A stretch of 64,000 nucleotides of DNA, from positions 29,853,979 to 29,917,978 of the forward strand of contig NC_088302.1 in assembly GCF_032854445.1 (NCBI RefSeq). Reading direction: 5' to 3'. Position 1 is the stretch's first letter; every line of letters starts with the position of its first letter. The stretch is from Liolophura sinensis. Taxonomy: Eukaryota > Mollusca > Polyplacophora > Chitonida > Chitonidae. This document shows positions 45,401 to 60,400 of this stretch, piece by piece. The notes beneath the pieces were generated by a model, which made no database searches, was not told where the DNA came from, and saw only the letters and a list, made by a program, of their open reading frames with translations. A program made the position numbers and the translations under genes.

Positions 45401-48400
45401 CATATATGTATATATATATATACATACATTCCAGCTATTCAGATTAAAAACATTACGTTGTTCTTTACAACTGGCAGTTTTGCCATGCACCATTCAACTC
45501 CTGTCCACATACTGTTTGCTGTAGGACACTGTCCTTGTCCCATTGCTTAACTCTAGGGTTCAAGTGCAATATACTATACATGTATATTTCTTGGAAGCAT
45601 GACTAACCAATCTTTTTTTTTAAGTACAAATTTCGATTTATGCATAAAGCATCAATTTATTGGGCTTTGTAGATGTAAATTGTTACCATGGTAAGCGGTG
45701 CTATACAACACAAGAAATCTGCTCACAGCTTACAATAAACCCAGCAATAAACACATACCAAAGTATGGTAAGTTGCAGAGTTTTAGGAAAACACCAGTTA
45801 TCAAGTTACTACATGCGTTAGAATGACAGCGCACATTTGACAAGTATCTCAGAAGCTATACTTCCAGATCAAAGTATTGTGTTCACATACAAGCGTTGTC
45901 ATGTAAATGCCAGAGCGTTGTCATATAAATGTCAGAACGTTGTCATGTAAATGTCAGAGTAATTACCACAAATTTTTCTCCTCCATGTTCTATCGTCTGA
46001 TAATCAGGAATTGAGATTGGCAGTGACCGCCTTTCCGAGTAGTCGATCAATGATGGACCCGATGAATCGTCACTTGGTTCTAATCTGTCAGCCACCTGCT
46101 GGGGAACTGATATCACTGCAAACACAAGGGAGACAATTCATGTACATGAGGTACCAAAAACTATACGTTATGGTAATTGTTTCAGCTGTTTTAATGTTTC
46201 AATACCCTATTTCTTCTAATTTTTGGGACAACTGGTCTGCTCAGTTTTGTAATCGTAGCAGGAGTATTTAGTTTCTCTTTTCTCACATGATTAGACCATT
46301 TAATGAACAATATACTCATATCTTTACTTTTCCAAAAGGCTGTAAATATAATATTCTACCTTCAACACCACTAATACCTGTCCCACAAATTACAAGAATT
46401 AGGTACATGGTGAATTACACTCAAGTATAGTCAATCACAGCTTGCACAAAACTAAATGCAAAGTTGATGAATTAAAACATCTGTAATGATTTACAAGACT
46501 ACCTTAAAATAGTGATTCAAAATACAAATCCTAATTTGGCAGTAATTTTTTTCTATAGTCAACAGTCAGGGCAAAGTTACACAAACAACTATTTTGATAA
46601 TTGGGGCCTCCATGGCTCAGTTGGTTAGCGCGCAAGCGAAGCGTGATGACCCAGTAGTCTATCACCAATGCGGTCGCTGTGAGTTCAAGTCCAGCTCATG
46701 CTGGCTTCCTCTCCGGGCGTATGTGGGAAGGTCTGTCAGCAACCTGTGGATGGTCGTGGGCTTCCCCCGGGCTCTGCCCGGTTTCCACCCACCATAATGC
46801 TGGCCGCCGTCGTATAAGTGAAATATTCTTGAGTACGGTGTGAAACACCAATCAGATAAATAAATAAAGTTTGTGACATGTGTTATCACAAATTAAACAT
46901 CAAGAAAACTGGTGCTACTGATCTTCATATCGCAGGCATTATATACTGTAATTCTTCAACCTTTTCACATGTGTATATGTTTTATTTATTTGATTAGTGT
47001 TTTACACCGTACTCGAGAATATTTCACTTATACGACGGCAGCCAGTATTTTGGTAGGTGGAAACTGGGCAGAGGCTGGGGCAAACCCACGACTATCCGTA
47101 GGTCGCTGGCAGACCTTCCCATGTACAGCCAGACAGGAAGCCAGCATGAGCTGGACTTGAAGTCACAGCGACCGCATTGGTGAGAGATTCCTGGGTCATT
47201 ACGCTGCACTAGCGCACTAACCAACTGAGCCACGGAGGCCCCCCACATGTTTATGAGGTGTTTGTTTAAGCATATTCTGAAGGTGTTATTCTGTGGAGAC
47301 GGATAAAATGAAAATGACCAATCCAACCAATGTTTTGTGTCTCCAAAATGAAATTGTAAGTGTGCAAAAAGGTTGAGGAATAAGGGTATACATATCCACC
47401 AGAATACCCCATATTTTTCCACAAACTATTAAAAGTGTAATCAGCCTCCAGTACAAACTGTACGCTAGTACAGAAGCGTGATTAGTTGTTGAAAACTCAC
47501 ATGAACGTTGATGTCAATAACAAAATTTAACATGAATTTTTTTATCATAATATGTACTAAAGAAGGGTTTTGGCTAGAAAAAAATTCTATGAAATTACTG
47601 GTGATTTAATTTAGATAACTACTGCATTTAACTGGTATCTTCTGTCTGTATGTTTACACTTTGCATTTGATTGTGCCTGAAACAAAAATGCTTTCACTAT
47701 TCCATCATTCAACCCGAGTATACCACTGAAACATAAATGCTTAAGAACGCGTCCAACATGCATGCTTGTAAGAATACAAATTTTGTTCACTGTCATAACT
47801 GTTCAAGCCCTGAATGCTGCCAATAGCCAAACAAAGCTTACCCATCAATCTGATAAGAAATGCAAAAGTAAAAAAGCAAAAGAAGTGTAAAAGTGAGGTA
47901 CAATGTCATCAATGTGGTACATCAAAAGTCATTTCAAAAATACTGTATTTATCCTAAACTTTATAATTTTTCAAATAGCACATTTTACTTGATTCTGCTT
48001 GATTCATCCACCTTAAGAGTTTTTTTTTTAAAAAGTTTGCATTTTCACATTCCAAATTTAAGGTGAAATGGAGTATATCAAAAATCATACATAAAATCAT
48101 GTCACGGGGCAGGTATTTCAATCAACCAGATGTACGATGTACATGTAGCTGCGTTTTAATCCAGACAAACTTGGAAAAACTGCAAACTGTGTGATTCAAG
48201 GGATTCAGGATACAAGGAGCACTAGAGAATCATGCTGAGACAATCAACTTCACAGAGTCGGGGAGGATGCAAGGAGCACTAGAGAATCATGCTGAGACAA
48301 TCAACTTGACAGAGTCGGGGAGGATACAAGGAGCACTAGAGAATCATGCTGAGACAATCAACTTGACAGAGTCGGGGAGGATGCAAGGAGCACTAGAGAA

Positions 48401-51400
48401 TCATGCTGAGACAATCAACTTGACAGAGTCGGGGAGGACACAAGAAGCACTAGAGAATCATGCTGAGACAATCAACTTCACAGAGTCGGGGAGGATGCAA
48501 GGAGCACTAGAGAATCATGCTGAGACAATCAACTTGACAGAGTCGGGGAGGACACAAGAAGCACTAGAGAATCATGCTGAGACAATCAACTTGACAGAGT
48601 CGGGGAGGATACAAGGAGCACTAGAGAATCATGCTGAGACAATCAACTTGACAGAGTCGGGGAGGATGCAAGGAGCACTAGAGAATCATGCTGAGACAAT
48701 CAACTTGACAGAGTCGGGGAGGATACAAGGAGCACTAGAGAATCATGCTGAGATAATCAACTTGACAGAGTCGGGGAGAATACAAGGAGCACTAGAGAAT
48801 CATGCTGAGACAATCTTGGGTTTGTCACATTTTCACATTTAATCACTCCACGCTTTATCCTCCATTCATGGTAATCTGACAAGAAGACAAACACTTGAGA
48901 ATTCTGTCAGAGTATCTCAAAAGAGCTTTTTTAAAGAATTTTTACAGCAAAACTGAACCCACAAGAGGTTTGAAGATCCAAAACATAAGAAATAAAACAT
49001 CCAATTCTGGTACGTAACAAAGACCTGAAACAAGCCAGAGGACGATAAGGGCTAAAATAATCTTGGGAAGTGTCGAACTGCATGAAAGCTATGATCTAGC
49101 TGCCAGAGATTTGGTATCCTTCATTACTGCTGAATGGAGACTTAAAAAGCCTTCAATATGGGCTTTTAAGGGATGTTCTCAACATAAGAAGATACTCTGC
49201 AGTGATCAAGCGCTTCTCACAATCCGTCTAGCCAGCTGGCCCCAGGCACTGCTTCAGTCTTTCAGGCCCATGTATTCCTGGGCTAGAAATGGTCTTGCCT
49301 GGGACTTGGTCGCTAAAAGGTATTGACATGAGCAAGCTGTGGTAATAAGGTAGAGATTCAGCCGGACAGAGAAGCTTGTGATCAAGTCTTCTTTGTTCTT
49401 TGTATGGCTTGGGGGTTGGGGGAGAGGGGTGGCAAAAATTCAACAGACGTTCAGTCTGGCCTATTTTTGGAAAAAAAAAATGCTAATCAAAATATGTTGG
49501 AATATGGGAAGTACATTTGTACCACATTTTTGTTGTGATGTCTTGATACCAGTTATGTTTTCTTGTCACAGCTGATCAGCCCCTGACTGCAATGTTGTAA
49601 AACTCAACTCTTTCTCTGTGTTGTCTGCAGCTCTAAGTCATAAAGTTTGTTAAATAGCTGTGGTTTTATTATAATCCTGGATGTTTTGGTTTTCTTCAAC
49701 CGATAAACCATGACTGTATTCAAATAGATGAAGAGGAAATTCACCATATTGTCATCCACATATAAAGGGTTTCCTGTCATCTTGTATTCTGGGCTTCAGG
49801 CACCTCGCTAAAGTGACAAGCCCGTGTTTAAATGCCCCAGTTTAAAGATATAGTTGCCCGATATCCACCCACTGACTCATGACTTACACACAAAATGCTA
49901 ATCAAATAAATAAATAAATTAATACTAGTCATAGTTTCTTTTTGCATTTTAATGCATTTGTAATTGCATTTTAGGATGCACGGATGTACACATTCAAAAT
50001 GATGTGTTCAAAAGGTCACTAACAATCATGCATCTATTCTTTAAAATATTGTGCAAAATTCTTGATGGACCATGAAATCAGGTTCAGACGACATGTGCGA
50101 TTTGTTGTATAGCAGCGAGCTAACTGACAAGACAGCAATCGGCTCATCAGGATTCCGAGTCAACAAGACAGCTTGGCTCAATACAACCAATCAAAACAGA
50201 CTAGCCTGATCCATGAAACCAAAATAATCCATTGTCAGTCCAGTGAATGTAAAGTTCCAGGAGGTATTCAACACTTCTTCACCTCCCAGCCCCTTGTCAC
50301 AGCTCCCAAAACTCCCTCCAATGAATTCCTCCCAAGAAACCCACGTCAGAGTGACCCCTAAGGGCAAAACATCTACCGTGACCAACTTATTGAAGAAACC
50401 AAGAATTAATCAAGAATTTGGGCGTAGGATCAAATGCATCTCTTCTTCTATTCACATGCCAGGATTGTAGAAACTCATCTGGCCCACAAGGAAACCTTAG
50501 CCTTACTCCTCAAGGTAAAAACCTCGGAGATTTGCATTTACAGTTGACACACAGGCAAACATTTGTGAATTTACACTCCTGATATATGCTATCGGACTAT
50601 TGATGGCATGTAGCAAATCCACTGGCATAACCATTTCCCTGGCTAGGCTGAATATTTACTCTCTTTATCAGATTACCGCACTTACTTTGACGGATTCACA
50701 CAATGCCCGGAGATAGAGGATGTCCTATCTGCTCTCAGAGGCCAATGTCTATTAATATGTTAGGGCCCTCAGTGGCTCAGTTATCTAACAGGTCACTCAC
50801 ACTCCAGGCAACAAGTAGTTGAGAAACAAGGTTTCATGTCAAGGGATTTGTATCAGATACGCCGAGATCATACAGTCCTCGTGAAGGGCATCAGATTCCA
50901 TCAGAATTCTGTCCTTGTTACTGACCATTTGTCATAGGTTTGTAAACCAAGACAACCGTTATATAAACGAAATATAAACAAGTACAGTTAAAAACCTCAA
51001 TCAACTACATATACATGTGTATGTGTGTATGCATAATATTGTAGATGTACATTTTGTTGAATTGTTCAAAACTACATGTAGTACCTGCGGGACCAGTTTC
51101 ATGAAGCACTCTTAACGCCACATTCACTTAACTACCAGGGGCCTCGGTGGCTCAGTTGGTTAGCACGCTAGTGCATGGTAATGATCCAGGAGTCTCTCAC
51201 CAATGCAGTCGCTGTGAGTTCAAGTCCAGCTCATGCTGGCTTCCTCTCTGGCCGTACGTGGGAAGGTCTGCCAGCAACCTGCGGATGGTCGTGGGTTTCC
51301 CCCCGGGCTCTGCCCGGTTTCCACCCACCATAATGCTGGCTGCCGTCGAAAAAGTGAAATATTCTTGAGTACGGCATAAAACACCAATCAAACACCAAAT

Positions 51401-54400
51401 AAATAAATAAACTTAACTACCACAGCCACGGTTACTGTTGGCATTGCATGGTCATGGTAGTTGTGAGCTTGTAATGTTTAGACAGCTTTGTGAAACTGGG
51501 GTCAGGATACCAGTAAATAAGGGTAAACTCTGGCAAAACAATATGAAAAATGTACTTGTGCAAGTGTGCACCTCCATAGGTCATGGGATTTAATGACAAT
51601 CTACAAGTTTGCAACTACTGTGATTTACTAGGTCCAAATTAACTTAATCTGACTGTATTTTGTTCCTCATAGGCATGTTTTGAACCAGTCTATATACACG
51701 CACAAATATATTTGATAAAGGACATTTCAAAGGAATCTTAACAAAACTGGGTTAATTACAGACCAGATCAATTAATGTAGGAAGGAATGTCATATGAAAA
51801 CTAGGAGATGTAGAAATAAAGTCTTAGTTAAAATGCTAAACAAGGAGGCCTTAATAATGATCAATCTTTTCCGTGTATCATCATTTTACAGTATCTATAC
51901 CTTCCGCTCTAGACAATTAACAGTGTTACATGTATGCTATATGCAGATATATGCCATCCAGAATCCTCAAGAAAGCAGCAATTTTTGTACAGACTTTACA
52001 GGACTACACCACCAGACACCCACAAAGTTTATACCTCAATCCTGCCCACAGCCTTAAGTAACAAATCTGCTTTGTTTCTACTAAACCACATGGATTTGAG
52101 AGCTGACAAAAGGCTCGGGAAACCTACATTGTATGACCTCACAGATTCAATCCATTCTCATTAGTCTGTCTCTGTTCAACTCACAATGGCCTGTAGACAG
52201 GCGATATGAGATCTGTCGAGGGACTATAAAAAGATGCTGCAAGATGTACAATACATGTGTACATGGAAGTTCCAGATTAATTGAAAGGAAAAATACTGAA
52301 AGACAAAGGCACCAAAGTATATGATGTGTTAAGATTGGCGATTGGGGATCTACGGGAGAATGGCAAAATGACATACTGTCGTTAGTTATGGCAAAAGTTT
52401 TTCAATCACCTGGTTATACCAGATGTTGATTCAGTCCTATCCTTACAGCTGATTTTTTCATTGTTCAGGGTGACCTTGGTGGCAATGGATACACAACATG
52501 TGTTCTGTTGTGTGGTCTTGCATGAAGTACACTGTAAAGATCACATGCCCCTCAGCCTTCGTACCAATAATGTCACATGTTCGACAGTTCGTGTGGTCTT
52601 GCATGAAGTACACTGTAAAGATCACATGCCCCTCAGCCTTCGTACCAATAATGTCACATGTTCGACAGTTCACAGGTAACTCATAAAAGGCTGCTGGTTT
52701 ACACTAGAGTTCAACCTCCACCTTTAAATCATATACTGTAAATCTTCAACCTTTTCAACCACATTAGTACTCTTTTCAGTTAAATCTATGCATACAAATA
52801 TTATGAAAATGACACTATAAAAAAATAATTTGTTAACTGTGTCATTAAAGATGCAGGCTTCATAAAACTGTGCGGAATAATTCCCCATATCCCATAGTTC
52901 TCTGGGCATGTCTCCAAATATTGGTTGCAGAGGCTATTGAACAAATTATTCACTGTGGCATTAATGAATCAAATACATAAGTAAATATGATGTGAGGATG
53001 TAAAACTATAAATGTAGTATGCTGTCACCAACCAGTTTATGATGAACGCTATTTTTAGAACAGCTGTTCTATTTACCTCCGAAGGAAAGGGTAATGTAAA
53101 TAGATAAAAAATAAAAATAAAAAAAAACCCCAGATATTTAACAAATATAGAACTACAGAATTAAGTAAATGTACAACGTTACTCACTCACTCACTCACTC
53201 AGAATTAAGTAAATGCAATTTGGAAAGTGCTCTAGATATGTTTGAAAGTGGGTATCTGAGCATTCCAAGGATGTCTCTTTCAACTTTCTTAAAAGCTTTC
53301 TGTGAGCTATTGAAGATGTAGAACTGATCCCTAGGATAGGTCATCAAAGAGCAAATAATCCAATCATTATAGATAGAGGGTTCCGCTATTACAGCCTGAA
53401 TCGGCAGGGTCAGAAAGCATTGATGAGTAGAGGGAGCCAGGCAATACAGAGTGGGGCAAAAACCTATCTGTAAAAACAACTCTCCAATGGCTTCAGTTGC
53501 CAAGAAAAAACCGCTGGTATTAGACAGTGCTTTCAAGCAAAAGTCCCTGGGTTGGAGGAATCAAAGGTTCTTGCATCTCAGGTCTGTGTCTAATTGATGG
53601 AGAGGATTCTGAACAGAGACCGAGTGAAAGATGTTTGCTGACTTAAAGGATTAAAACTAGAGTCTGAGTGACTGCCTAGATAAATGGAGTGACTGTCAAG
53701 CTAACTCATGCATAAGGTGACCAATTTCTTCCTCAATTTCAGAGATGCTTCTAAAAATGGCTTCCGTAAAGATCAGGAAAATATGTGTTTACCAGAAATA
53801 AAAGGTTTATTTCAATGTGAACAGGAGACAATTTTCTGAATGAAAGAACAGCAAGATGCAATGAAATTTCACCAAAACAAGATGTTTGTATGAACACATA
53901 GAGAAATTGGAAAAGACTGAATTCCATTTTTACATTCAGATGACTCCACTTATAAAGTAATAGACTTCATCATTATACTTTTTTCCTCTGTTTTTTTTAA
54001 ATGTTCGTTTCTTGGGATGTGGAATTTGTATACATGACAAGTACATGTTTATTGAAAAAGGCACACATTAATTTTAAAGGCACAGTTTTAAAACAAGATT
54101 TGGGCTCTGACTGACCAGTAATTAAATTTCTGTGGGAAACCAACCAGCCCTTTGCAACTGACTGGTTCAAGGTCATGCAGATAGTAAGGTAATAGTTTAA
54201 TATGATCTTTTACTATTCATATGCTTTTATATTATTAAAACATTAGGCTTCTAGTTGGAGAAACATACATATAGGTTTGTTCTAACTGTAATTTCCTGTA
54301 ACATTACTGCCATGAACAAGCAGACTTACACCTACAGCTTTATAAAATCTGATGAAAAAATATAAATAATGTCTTCAAATGTTTTCACTTGTGCAGTCTG

Positions 54401-57400
54401 GTTTATGATTTGTTTATTTTATTTATTTGACTGATGTTTTATGCCATATGGATGGAGGAAGCAAAAAAAAATGGGGAGTAAATTAAAACCATTGTCCTTT
54501 ATGAGGTTACATTTGTAACTTGAAAATAAGAACACCTGCTCTTTTGCCCTGTGAAAGTTTAAATAATTTGCAGCATAAATATGTCATCCCAATATGTAAA
54601 TCATATTCTGTACATGCATGGGTTCTTTGTACAAATCATGTTTCCAGGTATTACCTACTTCACACCTGTTGTCGTGGCCATCTAGTTTACAGTGTCAGGA
54701 CTTCCAAGGGTTTACTTTCTCCGGAAACCATATTTATTCATTTGATTGATGTTTTGCGCAGTACTCAAGCTCTGGTAACATACATGTAAGTCTTCACTGT
54801 AATGTTGTCATTGACATTACGCCAGGCACATTATTAGATTAAATTGCAACGGCTTACTAAATCAAGCTCACCATACTAACATGATTTTATGCACATATAT
54901 TTGAAATCTGTAAGATCACGGTAGAATGAAACTGAGTGGCTCCTATCTCATGTGACAGTTATTACTATAACCAGCAAAATCTATTGGTTTGATCAAATTT
55001 GTCTGATGGAACAAATAGGGAGCAGAGGCATGGTTAAGCTGCTTGCCTTGGGGTTGCATGAGAAGTGAGCGCAACCAAATTCTAGCTTCCGTCAATCTGC
55101 CTTTGACCAATGAGGCTGCCTGCCAACTGGAATCGAGCTTTAGTTCATGTTTGTGGGATAAATGTCAAAAGTCGGTGGTTTATTCCCTGTTCGAATCTCA
55201 GAACAGGAAATGCTCAGTATTCCTCTGGTCACTTGTGTGTGGGATCTTAGTGGCAATATAAAGCAAACAAAGGTGTTTTCTTGTGTTGTCTTCCTTTCAC
55301 GAATGAAATATCTCACACATGGAAGAGTATAACTTGCCAAAGGCTGGTGGTTTACTCTGGGCACTCCTTTTAAAAAATTCTTGAGTAGGATGTTATAATA
55401 CAAAATTATCGCTTCAATAAATAAATAAATAACAATATCTCAAATGCATTGTGAAAGGAGACCACCTGCTTTGAACCCAGGTAACGGATTACAAACTTGC
55501 ATCATAGAGTATTAATAAATGTATGATCCTACCAAATAAATGTACACAAATTGGGCTTCTCAGATAGATCTAGTTAGGGAAGCACCTGTTTTTTCTGCTT
55601 AGGTAACAGCTGGCAATGACAGACTACCACCATTATTTATCCTCCTGGTCCTTCACCAGACTTGTCTGCTAAGTGCATGGGATGTAAATTGGTATCATCT
55701 GCCCAACATAAATTTGCAGCATTAGTGTTAACGATAACTTGGCAGTTTTTATGTAAGGCTGGCTATGAAAACTGAAAGCTATTTCAAGTGCATATATATG
55801 TAATTATTAATAAAATTTCGTATGTACAAGCAGCTTATATATGCCTTGAATGTCTCTTACGTCTCTTGTTACATTGTATAGGGTATCAGTTACATATACT
55901 AGCAAATTTAGCCCAAATAAAATTGTCTTCAATCTCTAACAAAAGACGGCCTTCACACGTTCACATACATTCTTCCAGACATGACAAATTGCCACCCTCT
56001 TAACCGTCTGTAGCTAGAGCTTTACATTTAAAACACAGCACTGCTTACATACGTAAATACTTTGTACTTTGCTGCTAACAACATACATTTTTTCCATTAG
56101 GATACACCTTTTAAAAGAATAGATAAATCTCTAGGTCAAATACAAGCATGTAGAGTATTCCTTCAAGTCCTATGTAATTGCGTATATGTGTGTTAACACT
56201 AAACACCTTAGTTATTGAAGATGCAGATCGTGTACCTGGTGTAAAAGGAGTAATCATTGTGAAAACTTGTCCAACAGATAGAAGCTGCATGTATATAAAT
56301 TTATTACTTATACATGGTCATCAGTTTTATGATTGGCATAAACTGGAGTGGCATCAATAAACCACTGACCTCTGGCAAGTTACTTACAAATGCCCCCCCC
56401 CCCCCATGTGATTCACAAATATGTACACAATACTCATGACTCACTGCTTGTACCAGACAAAAGCCAACACTCATGAACACCCACATACCTGTACATGGTG
56501 GTGCAATTAACACTATGCAATTAGCCCTATTCTTGCCAGCCACATAAATCTACATGGCTTGATGTAATACAGTTTAACATAACATCGTGTTTACTAGAAA
56601 TTTAATCATCTTCAGTGATCTACGGAACAGTATTAGCCATGGTCTGGACAGCGTCAGACTTTAACCAACACATTTCTGAGTCACTACACATGGAATGGCT
56701 CCATTGTAATACCTTCAGCTGAAGTCAGCCTCTGTTCATTTCATATAATTCTGTCTTCAATTAAGTCTTAAAAACCAGGAGCATTTCTTGGGTCGACCAT
56801 TCAACTCTTAGGAACTGCCTTTTCCAAAGCAGACTTTCCTGATTAGTTGATGGAGGCAACAATTGCCAAAGTACCGTTAGCATATTGGTTTTCATCCATG
56901 AGGAGGGCCCCCGTGCTAGCTCATTTTGGTAAAAAAAAATTGTTCTCGCTTTAGTCAATCAGCCTATGACCACTGACGCTGCCTGCCAACTTAAATCCAG
57001 CTTTAGATCATGTTTGTGGGGTAGTTGTCAAAGGTCAGTGGTTTATTCCTGTTTTAACCCGCCAGGAAACCCGGTTGCTGATGCACAAGTGGAAAATTCT
57101 TGAGAACAGTGTTAAACAATATTCAGTGAAGTAAGTAAATCAATAAATAATTGCAGGTCACCACAATTTCATTACTTTTTCACCAACCAATCACCTTGCT
57201 GTAGGGTTATGAGAAATATTATTTGAAAATGTGTATACAACACAGTAGATCACATAACTTTATCTGACTTTTCACTTAGGATTCAGTCGCTGTCAGTCTG
57301 AGTCCACCTCATCCTGGCTTCCTCTCCGGCTGTACATGGGAAGGTCTTCGTGGGTTTCACCCAGGCTCTACCCGGTTTCCTCCCACCATAATGCTAGCTA

Positions 57401-60400
57401 GCCACAAGCATATAAGTGAAATATTCTTGAGTAAGACGTAGAACACCAATCAAATAAATATTACAAATCATCCTTCTGTACAACAGTTCATTCAGTTTGG
57501 TGCTTTGCTGGTGAAAAATTCAGTTATTAAATTAAAAGTGATTTATTGTTTCAGGCAAAAAATGTTTCCTGCAATAAACATACTTGAATGTTAGGTATAA
57601 TATTGTCAGCCTTACATGTATACAATAGCTCCAACATCTGCAGTATATTGTCAGTCTTACATGTATACAACAGCTCCAACATCTACAGTATATTGTCAGC
57701 CTTACATGTATACAATAGCTCCTACATCTACAGCATATTGTCAGCCTTACATGTATACAATAGCTCCAACATCAGCAGTGTATTGTCAGCCTTACATGTA
57801 TACAATAGCTCCAACATCTTCACTATATTGTCAGCCTTACATGTATACAATAGCTCCAACATCTACAGCATATTGTCAGCCTTACATGTATACAATAGCT
57901 CCAACATCTGCAGTATATTGTCAGCCTTACATGTATACAATAGCTCCTACATCTACAGCATATTGTCAGCCTTACATGTATACAATAGCTCCAACATTTA
58001 CAGTATGTTGTCAGCCTTACATGTATACAATAGCTCCAACATCTACAGCATATTGTCAGCCTTACATGTATACAATAGCTCCAACATCTGCAGTGTATTG
58101 TCAGCCTTACATGTATACAATAGCTCCAACATCTTCACTATATTGTCAGCCTTACATGTATACAATAGCTCCAACATCTACAGCATATTGTCAGCCTTAC
58201 ATGTATACAATAGCTCCAACATCTGCAGTATATTGTCAGCCTTACATGTATACAATAGCTCCTACATCTACAGCATATTGTCAGCCTTACATGTAAACAA
58301 TAGCTCCAACATTTACAGTATGTTGTCAGCCTTACTTGTATACAATAGCTCCAACATCTACAGTATATTGTCAGCCTTACATGTATACAATAGCTTCAAC
58401 ATCTGCAGTATACTGTCAGCCTTACATGTATACAATAGCTCCAACATCTACAGTATACTGTCAGCCTTACATGTATACAATAGCTCCAACATCTACAGTA
58501 TGTTGTCGGCCTTACATGTATACAATAGCTCCAACATCTACACTATATTGTCAGCCTTACATGTATACAATAGCTCCAACATCTGCAGTATATTGCCAGC
58601 CTTGCCTGTATACAATAGCTCCAACATCTACACTATATTGTCAGCATTACATGTATACAATACCTCCAACATCTACACTATATTGTCAGCCTTACATGTA
58701 TACAACAACTCCAACATCTTCAGCATATTGTCAGCCTTACATGTATACAATAGCTCCAACATCTACAGTATATTGTCAGCCTTACATGTATACAATGGCT
58801 CCAACATCTACAGTGTACTGTCAGCCTTACCTTTATACAATAGCTCCAATATCTACAGTATATTATCAGCCTTACATGTATACAATAGCTCCAACATCTA
58901 CAGTGTATTGCCAGCCTTACATGTACACAATAGCTCCAACATCTACAGTATATTGTCAGCCTTACATGTATACAATAGCTCCAACATCTACAGTATATTA
59001 TCGGCCTTGCATGTACACAATGCCTCCAACATCCACAGTCTATGGTCAGCATTGCACGTATACAATAGCTCCAACATCCACAGTATACTGTCAGCCTTGC
59101 ATGTATACAATAGCTCCAACATCTACAGTGTACTATCAGCCTTACATGTATACAATAGCTCCAACATCTACAGTATATTGTCAGCCTTGCATGTATACAA
59201 TAGCTCCAACATCCACAGTATATTGTCAGCCTTACATGTATACAATAGCTCCAACATCTACACTATATTGTCAGCCTTACATGTATACAATAGCTCCAAC
59301 ATCTTCAGTATGTTACCAGCCTTACATGTATACAATAGCTCCAACATCTACACTATATTGTCAGCCTTACATGTATACAATAGCTCCAACATCTACACTA
59401 TATTGCCAGCCTTACATGTATACAATAGCTCCAACATCTTCAGTATGTTGTCAGCCTTACATGTATACAATAGCTCCAACATCTACACTATATTGTCAAC
59501 CTTACATGTATACAATAGCTCCAACATCTACAGTGTATTGCCAGCCTTACATGTATACAATAGCTCCAACATCTACAGTGTATTGCCAGCCTTACATGTA
59601 TACAATAGCTCCTACATCTTCAGTATGTTGTCAGCCTTACATGTATACAATAGCTCCAACATCTACACTATATTGTCAGCCTTACATGTATACAATAGCT
59701 CCAACATCTACAGTGTATTGCCAGCCTTACATGTATACAACAGCTCCAACATCTACAGTGTATTGCCAGCCTTGCATGTATACAATAGCTCCAACATCTA
59801 CAGTGTATTGCCAGCCATACATGTATACAATAGCTCCAATATCTACAGTATATTATCAGCCTCACATGTATACAATAGCTCCAACATCTACAGTGTATTG
59901 CCAGCCTTACATGTACACAATAGCTCCAACATCTACAGTATATTGTCAGCCTTACATGTATACAATAGCTCCAACATCTACAGTATATTATCGGCCTTGC
60001 ATGTACACAATGCCTCCAACATCCACAGTCTATGGTCAGCATTGCACGTATACAATAGCTCCAACATCCACAGTATACTGTCAGCCTTGCATGTATACAA
60101 TAGCTCCAACATCTACAGTGTACTATCAGCCTTACATGTATACAATAGCTCCAACATCTACAGTATATTGTCAGCCTTGCATGTATACAATAGCTCCAAC
60201 ATCCACAGTATATTGTCAGCCTTACATGTATACAATAGCTCCAACATCTACACTATATTGTCAGCCTTACATGTATACAATAGCTCCAACATCTTCAGTA
60301 TGTTACCAGCCTTACATGTATACAATAGCTCCAACATCTACACTATATTGTCAGCCTTACATGTATACAATAGCTCCAACATCTACACTATATTGCCAGC

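Noticed and set aside
48267-48842. 191-codon frame of 19-residue repeats
   Set aside because: It lies within the 57-bp minisatellite; same argument, and nothing unique flanks it.
53195-53536. 113-codon minus-strand frame, considered as a LINE reverse-transcriptase remnant
   Set aside because: No reverse-transcriptase motif (such as a YADD-type box) or endonuclease residues, and no flanking LINE sequence.
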